Of a stretch of 64,000 nucleotides of DNA, positions 55,912-64,000 are shown one piece after another. The notes below the pieces were generated by a model. That model was not told the origin of the DNA, did no database searches, and saw nothing but the letters and a program-made list of their open reading frames with translations. Both the position numbers and the translations under genes were made by a program. Positions within the stretch are counted from its first letter, which is position 1. Every line of letters begins with the position of its first letter. The DNA is taken from assembly GCF_036669915.1 (NCBI RefSeq), contig NC_089315.1, forward strand, positions 11,986,997 to 12,050,996. Reading direction: 5' to 3'. The DNA comes from Pocillopora verrucosa (Eukaryota > Cnidaria > Anthozoa > Scleractinia > Pocilloporidae).

Positions 55912-56787
55912 CTACGTAGAAGTATTTAACTTAATTTTCCATTTGCGAACGAGTATTGCTAGTTCTCTCTTGATATCCTTTTTTAAACAAGCGTAGACGA
56001 AAGGATTCACAACAGAGTTCAAGGTAAGGAGAATAGTTATCACCTGTCCAGCTCTTTCGGAAACATTACAGGAAAAATTGATGCATAAAATTAAACCGTT
56101 TACCGCTAAGTAGCATCCCAAGAAGAAAAAGACTACAGCAACGATGAAAGGGGCTGAGTTCTTCTTGTTACGTCTGAGACACAGTGCGTTGTCTTCTCCG
56201 TCAGTAAATAATTGGTTGCAGCGCAGTTGAAGTTGTATTATCACTTCCTGCTGCTTTTGCTTGTGTGCTACCATAATGATGCGAATAGCTGCATAAAAGA
56301 GTAGCACACAGGACAGTAGAAGAAACCCAGAGACGGTAATAAAAAATAGGATGTTCAGTGCTGTGTCGGATTTCGTCACGTACTGTGTCACCAAAGTTGA
56401 CGACGAAATTGTGAAAGCAAGCAACCATGCTATCATAATTACCAGTCCAGGGTGTCGCTTTGTAAATGAAGTGTTGTATTTTAAAGGGTGAACGATGGCG
56501 ATGTAGCGATCCCAAGTCAAGTTGCAAAGATTCGAGACCGATGAGTGCAGGGAAAACCAAAAAAATGCCGAGACCATTTTAAAGTTGCACTTTTCTGCGG
56601 TACAAAAAAATGCCGGTGGAAACACTGTGAATCCGAGCATTGCGTCGGCCACTGCAAGAGAAAGGACGAACCAATTGGCAGTGGAGTGAAGTCGACGATT
56701 TAAGGCTACCAGAACGATCACTGAACTGTTCCCTATAACTGCTGTGATTGAAAGGAACCAGCCGAAAAAAATAAGGGCATTTTCCAT
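55912..56787 (-). CDS. orphan class A GPCR 1 (intronless)
   Basis: A 291-residue frame with seven hydrophobic helices. Class A marks: GN in TM1 (AVIGNSSVIVLVAL), LAVAD in TM2, WDRYIAIVHPLKY at the TM3 end, and NPFVYACLKKDIKREL at TM7/helix 8. The frame stays open 41 codons upstream, but I start at 56787 because the paralogue at 63446 begins at the equivalent place. Odd points: the TM6 CWxP motif reads CYLA, so the near-invariant proline is missing. There is no cysteine in the second extracellular loop to pair with TM3; instead two cysteines sit close together before TM3 (FFCTAEKC) and in the third loop (LCINFSC). The N-terminus is very short with no glycosylation site. The ligand is unknown. 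It resembles lineage-expanded cnidarian amine/melanocortin-like orphan receptors. Confidence 0.9.
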   Translation of the reverse strand: MENALIFFGWFLSITAVIGNSSVIVLVALNRRLHSTANWFVLSLAVADAMLGFTVFPPAFFCTAEKCNFKMVSAFFWFSLHSSVSNLCNLTWDRYIAIVHPLKYNTSFTKRHPGLVIMIAWLLAFTISSSTLVTQYVTKSDTALNILFFITVSGFLLLSCVLLFYAAIRIIMVAHKQKQQEVIIQLQLRCNQLFTDGEDNALCLRRNKKNSAPFIVAVVFFFLGCYLAVNGLILCINFSCNVSERAGQVITILLTLNSVVNPFVYACLKKDIKRELAILVRKWKIKLNTST

Positions 56788-57105
56788 ATCACTGATCTTC
56801 AAGAAGTAAAACACGTATGATGACCTGCTCGGCAATGTCAGACAATACCTTTTGTTTCTTAAAAACAATTGTCCGGAAACATAAGTTATAATGTGGGACT
56901 TCTTGGGCAATTTTAAGTTGCTACAATTACGTCATGCGGTTGTTCGCGTTGAAGTTGATGTTTCCACTACCCGTGTGGCAATGAACTTTACATCCAATGC
57001 ATCCTGAGTAAATCTCTTACGAGTAAAATATTGAATTGTAGCTTAATCAAATTATTCAAATTGGTAACTCCAGTCAAAACATATTCGCTGTTGAAGGGGG
57101 GTTTT

Positions 57106-57137
57106 GTATAATTCATGACTGCTGTCATGAATTATAC
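57106..57137. repeat. perfect 14-bp-stem hairpin
   Basis: GTATAATTCATGAC, loop TGCT, then GTCATGAATTATAC. It is a perfect palindrome with a four-base loop in an intergenic spacer and is not followed by a T-run on either strand. Confidence 0.8.
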
Positions 57138-57474
57138 GTAATAATTATCATGGTAAAAATGATAGCTTTAGCTAATCAACCAGTTTCTCAAGTAGAAGAA
57201 GCTGTTGTTGAGGACTTCAAATGCGAAACGCTGTTACCGTAGTCGTCAATCATTCGCAAACCTATAGTTATGCTACACGGTATGTTTAAATACAACAAAC
57301 ACAGGTCGGAGAAACTTTTTTTTCTATGTACATTGCATAGGAAGTTTGCCGTTTTGCGAGAGACAATGGATTAACTAACTAGATAGCAAACTTTCTGTCT
57401 GAGTACAATAACGCCTTGAAATGTTGAAAAAATTTCGACTTCTACGAACCCCTACATGAAGGTGGCATTGGAAT

Positions 57475-58495
57475 TTTCGGTTTTGCGGTTTTGGCTATTT
57501 TTTAGATCAGTTTTTGTGCCAAAAAAACTTCGGTTTTTCGGTTTTAATGTTCATTGCTGTTTGTGGATTTTCCGCTATTTATCATTTGGTTTTCGGTTTT
57601 CGTGAAAAAAATACCAGCGGGATTTCGGATTTGATATCCGATGCAGTTTTCTGTTTTTCCTATTTGACCTATTTGGGTTCCGGTTTCTCTTCGATCTGAG
57701 TGGCAATTTACGCGCCTCCACTGATCTCGAATAGCCGCTAAACGCAAATGTTATTGAGAGGACAAACCAATTGAAATATTGGGAGCGAGGGAACCTCGCC
57801 TCTGTTTCACCTTGGGAGAGGAGGACACGGCTATTAGGCTAATCCCCAGGGGATTAACGAGTCTTGAATTATGCCCAAGACTTTGACCATCTGTAGGGGT
57901 TCACGCGTCTTGAATGACGAATATGGTACAGCAGTAAGACAGTGCAGCAAGAAACAACAATGGCTAAGCTCAGAACATTGCTAGAGTTTCTTTATCAACG
58001 CCACCTCGAAGTTGGTGACCAAGTTACAGGCCACACGTGACTGATTGATTCAACATTCCAATAGAATCTTCAAACTTTCAGGTCTTAAATCGCAAATGGA
58101 AATGTTAGATTAGGGGTTTCGATGGAACCTTCCAGAGCTATAGCTTTTTTGCAACTGCAAAATTGCAATCCTATAGAGGACTTCTGTGCGAATTTCCTCC
58201 GGAGAGACCGCGCTTGAGGTCCTCGAGAGAGCTGCGGAAATAAAGCCTATCATTTAAGCAGATACTAGAAAATAAGAATGCCAAGTCCATGGAATTCACA
58301 AATACTGTGATGAAATTAGTGTAGTTTACTCTGTACGCTCCACTTGTTACCACTGTGTCGGATTGATCAGGGTTTGAATAACTAGGATCTGAAAATGTAT
58401 CGGTTTTTACAGTTTTGCATGCGGTTTTGATCGAATTTTTTTTCGGTTTTTCGGTTTTGGATGATTTTTTTCTACGGTTTTGCGGTTTCTAATAG
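57475..58495. repeat. paired TTCGGTTTT-rich blocks, possible element of about 1 kb
   Basis: TTTTCGGTTTTGCGGTTTTG appears near 57475-57495 and similar TTCGGTTTTTCGGTTTT blocks recur to about 57670. A matching set lies at 58400-58490 ending GTTTTGCGGTTTCTAATAGG. Outside the blocks, GGTGGCATTGG on the left and CCAATGCCCC on the right are inverted. They may be the ends of one inserted element, but the blocks themselves are in direct, not inverted, orientation. Confidence 0.4.
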
Positions 58496-61400
58496 GCCCC
58501 AATGCCCCTCCTATAATTTTTCTTACGAAAGAGAGATAAATACTTATATGTTATTTCCATAAACTGAACAGATTATGAGCGAGTAAATGATAGTTAAAAT
58601 AGAGGTGATGCAAATTCAAGAGAGATGCCTCAGCGAGACATTTTCATTTCCGTAACGATAATTTAAAAGGCTTCCAAACAAACTTTGAAATATTATTTTA
58701 ACAAATATCTGTCACAATCTGACACCTGTCAATTAGAGAGCGCGTAAGTAAAAAAAAACCTAAGAACATTTGAAAAACAACGGAACTAGTTGGTAAGGAC
58801 TGTCACGACAATGTTTTATTAAAAAATAGTTAGTGCTCAAACGGAAAGTATTATTCACTCTCATCGACGATTCATTCATGTACGAAGATTTGCCTCTGTT
58901 CATTAAGTAAACGGCGAGGAGAGTAATTGTGAGCAAATTCAATTTTTTTATTTTGAAGTTGTGAGAGTTTGCTCGTTTGTTTGCTGCAATGGCGTGTGTA
59001 AATCTGGTCTTTCCTTCACAAAAACTAAATTCGAATGGTACACTCCAACGGGACACAAAGGGATTTAATGCGGCCTGTTCTCAAATTAAAAATTCCTTCA
59101 GTTTCTGTTGTGCAATTTACGGTACAAATGTTCAAATTGAACGGACTTGGAAAGACTCACCGAGAGCGTATATTTGTTGTAGAACTTAAATTAAAACTTC
59201 GCTCGCTCTTTCACTGCGAACAAATTGCTTGAGAAAATTCAGGTATTAAAGGAATGAAAGTTCCATCGTTCAGTTTAACTGTAAGAAAATACCTCACATT
59301 TTAACTTTCTAGGTACTTTTTGTGAACGATTAAAATTAATTGCAGACGGGTTTTAGGCCGCTTGTCAACCAACATAATGACACTATTGTTTATTCAAATT
59401 AATTCCGAAACCAATATTTTTCTGTCAACCAAAGTGATTTAAGTGAGAGAAAAGAGAGGATTCATAAGTTATTCATCGGCTTGAGGTAGTGACCGACGTG
59501 TTTTCTTAAAAATACTGCCCAGCCGGAAAAACGAGAAATGTTTATCAAAAATGGCAACGAAAGTTGGGATGTATTTGGCGACTCACGAAAGCGTTACCGT
59601 GGCCGGTGGGCAGATATAGGAAAATATTGACCGGGTAAAGAACCAATCAGATTGCAAGATTCGTTACCGTGCCCTCTCAAAAAAAAATAAATCGCGGTAT
59701 TTTCGCCTTCCTTTTCAGGATTTTTATGGTTGAAATTTTGAAATTAAAATCTCGGAACTGAAATGGGGTTGCAAACGAAAGCTTCACCCAACTGCAGTTC
59801 ATTAGACCATACTCAATCTACGAGGTGCAGGCTGGAAGGTTTCAATGAAAGGTTTGATTCTTTTTTTTTTAACCGATTATTTCAGTGTAATAAGAGTATA
59901 GGCGACAAAAGATTGTGCTTGATTCATCGTCGGCAGGCCGGCTTTATCAAAAACAGACATTTCCCAACCAATGAAATGGGAACCGGGGGTTTACTCAGGC
60001 TGTTTTTTTGGCAAAATTCAGGCTCAGTCTCCATAAGATTTTCTCATATTTCAAATGGGAAATTTCTTATCCCTCTAACACGGTTTTCATATACTTTTCA
60101 ACTACTTCTTGAAGACCAAGTGTGAAACCTTACCCTTACGCGTGCGCTTTAGAGCCTCGACGGCGATTTGTGACTGAAGCGATGCCGAACTTTAACCTGA
60201 GTATCTGAGCAGCAAGGGAGGTTATGGGTGCTGCTTAGCCGCGACAGCGAGTGCCTGATGCAAGCTTCGATAATAGGGTTCGGTCGGGGCACGCTTCATT
60301 TAAAGAATTTATTAAAAAAAATTTAGGTCATAGTCCTTATCATGCTTCAGGCCTCTAAAGGAGCAACTGACTGAGTTGAATATTATTTAGCCGTCATTGT
60401 GACCTCAAAGGCCTTGACATAAGCTTTAATCAAAGGCATGTTTCGTTAACGCAGTTTCAAATTATAGGTTATACTCATTCTTATCATGCGGCAACTAGTA
60501 TGCGTCACTAAAGATGTAATACTGGTCAACATTAATAACAACGGAGACTCTCTTGCGTAACTGAATAACAAATCATGGTTTTACTGTGTATTTGTACCAC
60601 TTCGAAAGTCGGCTGTTATTCACTTGCTCAGAAATACTCAGTTCAACAAAAATTTCAAATGCCGCCTTTCAAAAGCCCGGAAGATTTTTCATTCGACAGA
60701 TTATTTTTATTAGCAGAACACCGAGCCTGATTTCCGACCACTTTGCGTAATTGGTTAAATTAAAACAATAGGAAATGAAACTAGCTTTCATTTCTTTTAT
60801 TCATCGTTCGATCATAGCATTTTCCTCCCTGAATTGTCCCGAAAACAATTTAGGTGAGCACCAAATTGTTTGGAAGGACCTTAAGCTCTTCGTGTAGCGA
60901 TTTCAAGTGAAGTTTTTTGTTTTAAACTTCAAGTCAGATGGTATTTGAAGTAGGATGCCAAAAAATATGACGAAGACGATCAATGCCTACAACAGACTCT
61001 TCGCCTAAGACAATTATCATCAGTCAATAGGTGACATTTCGCACGTAGAGAGAACGACTAACGATTTGGAACGAACTGATTTGTTTAAAGTTTTTAGTCT
61101 GGGAATTGAAAAATACATTTTAATACTAACAGTGTGTTGCATTGGCTGAAGTGGGAAAAAAAATTTTACTCGTTTTAAGCTCCGTCGCTTTGCGAGAAAA
61201 TTCACCCACCAGAACGAAATGGTAATAACCTCTTGAAATAGCAATTAATTTATTGATAGTTGCGCTTTTTGTGATTTTATGCAAAGCAAAACCGATTAAA
61301 ATCACAATACATAAGATAAAGAAGGCCCTTTCAAGTTCAAAATTCATGTCTAACTCGCCGGCTTCTTGGTTTACCAAGTGACAAAAACAAAATACTCAAA

Positions 61401-62576
61401 AATATTACTTAAAGTATTGGGTTGGCGGAAAATGTAGAGAGCAAGGACGGTAATGAGAAATAAAACTTTGATAACATGGGCAAGGATTAAAGGATACTCA
61501 GCACATCTACCATGCTTATAAATACTACACAGATGGAAAATTTATTTATCAGACTACAAAAGGCATAAATACCTCTATCAAACCGCTGTGTAAATTATTT
61601 ACTAAAATTAGACGTCTATCTCATTATTTGTTGATCTTTTTCTGATGTGATGACACTTGATTTTTTAGTTATGGAAATTTCGTTCGTAGTGAATTTTAAT
61701 AAATTTAATTCAAATACATGTGTCGGTACTTGTTTTCAAATTTATTGATTTTGGATAAGAACACAAGCAAAGAAAGAAAGAAAACACGAGAAAAAAGAGA
61801 GATTTTCTGTCAAAGGATACAATTAGTCCACTCGTGTTCTTGACTTCCCTTGACCTGACCTTGACAATTATTTAAGAGAGGCAATTTGTAGCTCTTCTAG
61901 AACCATTAGTTAAGGAGAGTTTTATCTTTGCGACGCAAGATGGCACAAACCGACACTAGTGATGATGGTTTGTTTAAACAAGATCTTAACAAATTTTAAT
62001 AAGATAAGTCTTAGAATGACAGATGACGCGTCAATTGAGTAAATAGTAATAACCTCAGATTCTATCTTCGTGAATAACTGTTATAATGGCGATGTTTAGA
62101 GTGTTAACACCTGTTCGTTAACTCTTCAAAAATCAGACAGAGTGAATCGAACCATGCAGCCCATAGAACTGTCTGATTATGGCTGAAATTCGTCTTATTA
62201 AAGTCTACTTTCTCATCGTCGCCCACCTATAGATACTGGAAAACAAACGGCACATTAACATAAAAACAAAAGTTTTTTCTTTGTCGAACCGGTTAATAAA
62301 TATAACATCCCACGCTCCGTTCAATCTATTATCTACGGACCGAATCTTATCGTAGTAGAAACTCTCTCCACTTTCATGATGAAAACGTGAGTCAATTAAA
62401 TACTTTTGACGCCGGGACGTAAAGGGACACGTATCTCACCAAAATACCTCTATTTTCCATTACCATTGAGATCGTCGGTTACTTACGTTACATACGCAGT
62501 ACTTTCTAACTTATATACGGTATAACCTTTTTTGGTATAGCAAATCACCAGCATTATGGAGAAGTCTTTCACTGAC

Positions 62577-63446
62577 TTATTTTCGCCTTCGAATGAGCTT
62601 TGTAAGTTCCCTCTTTATGTCCTTTTTCAAACAAGCGTAGACAAAAGGATTGAACGCAGAATTCAAAATCCACAAAGTAGTGAGGACATGTCCTCCTAGT
62701 TCAGGAATATTGCACGAAAAATTAATGCACAAAATCAAACCATTCGCCGTTACACAGCATCCCAAAGAGAGCAAGACTAAAGCAATTATTAAAGGAGCTG
62801 AGTTTGGCTTTTTGTGTCTGCGAAGCGGGGCGGCGTCTGTTGCAGCCGTGACTGATTGGTCGGCTTGGTTGCTGTGCGTGAGTTCGAGATGTAAGGCAGC
62901 TTCTCGGCGCGTTTGCTCGCGCGTCGCAACAAGGATGCGAATGATCGCGTAAAGTAGAAAAGTGCAGGACAGTATTTGAAAAACAGGGATGCTGATGAGG
63001 AACAGGACTAATAATGCCGTGTGGGAATCTGTAACGTAATATCCCACAAAATTTGAGAGTGATAATGCAAAGGCAATTAACCATGCTGTCATGACAATCA
63101 GTCTCGTGTGTCTCATCGTTAAAGAGGAATGGTATTTCAAAGGCCGAACGATGGCGAAGAATCGATCCCAAGTCAAGATGCAGAGATTAGAGACCGATGA
63201 ATTAAGGGAGAACCAAAAAAAGGCCGAGACCAATCTGCGGTTGCATGATTCATCACAAAAGAATGCTGGTGGGAAGATGGCAAACCCAACCAAAAAGTCG
63301 GCCACTGCTAGGGAAAGAACGAACCAATTGGCAGAGGAGTGAAGTCGGCGAATTACAATCACCAGAACAATCACAAAACCGTTGCTTGCTACTGTTGAGA
63401 TTGTGAGGAGCCAGCCGATATAGTCAAACACATTTCCGACTCTCAT
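62577..63446 (-). CDS. orphan class A GPCR 2 (intronless), paralogue of GPCR 1
   Basis: A 289-residue frame with ATG at 63446. It aligns end to end with the receptor at 55912-56787, about half the positions identical by eye, with matching RRLHSSANWFVLSLAVAD, LVSAFFWFSLNSSVSNLC, WDRFFAIVRPLKY, NGLILCINFSCN and NPFVYACLKKDIKREL. The TM3 motif is DRF, not DRY. TM6 has CCVTA where CWxP is expected, again without proline. The ECL2 cysteine is absent and FFCDESC precedes TM3. Intracellular loop 3 is slightly longer (SNQADQSVTAATDAAPLR). Tandem, same-strand paralogues imply local duplication. Plasma-membrane receptor; the ligand is unknown. Confidence 0.9.
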   Translation of the reverse strand: MRVGNVFDYIGWLLTISTVASNGFVIVLVIVIRRLHSSANWFVLSLAVADFLVGFAIFPPAFFCDESCNRRLVSAFFWFSLNSSVSNLCILTWDRFFAIVRPLKYHSSLTMRHTRLIVMTAWLIAFALSLSNFVGYYVTDSHTALLVLFLISIPVFQILSCTFLLYAIIRILVATREQTRREAALHLELTHSNQADQSVTAATDAAPLRRHKKPNSAPLIIALVLLSLGCCVTANGLILCINFSCNIPELGGHVLTTLWILNSAFNPFVYACLKKDIKRELTKLIRRRK

Positions 63447-64000
63447 GTTAACTGGACGACGATCTGTTTTGACACATTCAGACGTGTTTTGGCATAATGG
63501 AGGCTTACGACGGAGGATTGTAGCTGATCCGTTTTGATTGACTTAGAGGACGAGCATATCTTTACATGTCCTTTGTACCTCACTGATGCCTTATTCAGGA
63601 ACCAATATAGCAGTGATCTGGGATGGAAGGACCTAGATGAAAGACATTGAATTGCATATAAGTTATCGGTTCAAAACATAGCTAGCATTTGTTATGGTAA
63701 TCATACTATGAGTTGCACGCTCTCTGATTGGTAGAGAGTTCAATAATGTATTAATTTAATTGCCCCGAGGAATTGATCATAAAACTGACGCACAAAGACG
63801 ACGAGAAAAAAAATATGGCTTTTTTCGAAAGCAATGTTAGTCACTTTATAAAAAAATACCCACTTTCCTCTTGGCAGGAAAATAATGTGTAGAACAAAAA
63901 AGACTCTTAAAAACTGACAATGCAACGCTGTACCAAGACTAAAGCAGCTACTTGAGCCGCCTTTTCGAAATGAGTGATACAAACTTATTCTCACCGCAAC
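63447..64000. other. upstream flank of GPCR 2
   Basis: AT-rich, presumed promoter side of the receptor. Only unsupported short frames. Confidence 0.35.

Larger units (their letters stand above)
56788..62576. other. 5.8-kb spacer between the two GPCR genes
   Basis: No supported gene. It holds a perfect hairpin (57106-57137) and two T-rich GGTTTTGCGGTTTT blocks (listed separately). Several 60-120-codon frames exist but have no family resemblance or splice signals. No decayed third receptor copy was recognised. Confidence 0.4.

Noticed and set aside
62722..63171. 149-codon minus frame, and similar frames at 56201-56560 and 62650-62952
   Set aside because: Frame-shifted shadows of the two GPCR genes.

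Overview
This is animal nuclear DNA, AT-rich, with small coding exons, GT-AG introns, long introns and many short dispersed repeats. Gene content and repeat families fit a cnidarian, most likely a stony coral. I infer that from the protein families and repeat style; no single diagnostic locus proves it. Gene models were built by hand from reading frames, splice signals and intron phase, so exon edges are predictions.

Layout. The first exon of one TRPC-like channel gene sits at the left edge (1-111, minus) and a full paralogue follows at 2872-10015 (minus). Its large intron carries a Harbinger-like MITE and a second inverted-repeat element. From 10.8 to 12.1 kb a TTAA-flanked element abuts a TTAA-flanked MITE and shares the same TTAA. 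An amidohydrolase-2 family gene lies at 13.3-18.2 kb (minus, N-terminal exon not found). A gene-poor stretch, 18.2-27 kb, holds long hairpins, a 48-bp minisatellite and microsatellites. An EEIG1/FAM102-like NT-C2 gene fills 27.1-35.0 kb (minus), followed by a single-coding-exon LDAF1/promethin-like gene at 37.4-37.9 kb (minus). A seven-exon gene at 40.9-47.5 kb (minus) encodes an unusual CARD-CARD-death domain-helical region-death domain protein. About 410 bp separates its start from the divergently transcribed eight-exon PIGC gene (47.9-53.4 kb, plus). Two related intronless class A GPCR genes lie at 55.9-56.8 kb and 62.6-63.4 kb (both minus).

Repeats. A roughly 200-bp foldback element with CCCTTT termini and TTAA target sites occurs seven times. 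A second family carries a hammerhead-ribozyme-like core. Two copies of it are flanked by exact 11-bp and 12-bp direct repeats, which suggests target-primed retrotransposition (Penelope-like) rather than a cut-and-paste MITE. SINE-like and non-LTR-tail fragments are also present.

The genes are not an operon and share no obvious pathway: ion channel, metabolic hydrolase, C2 adaptor, lipid-droplet factor, innate-immune style adaptor, GPI-anchor synthesis and receptors. Most notable are the four-domain death-fold adaptor, the hammerhead-bearing retroelements with clear target-site duplications, and the GPCR pair that lacks the near-invariant TM6 proline.
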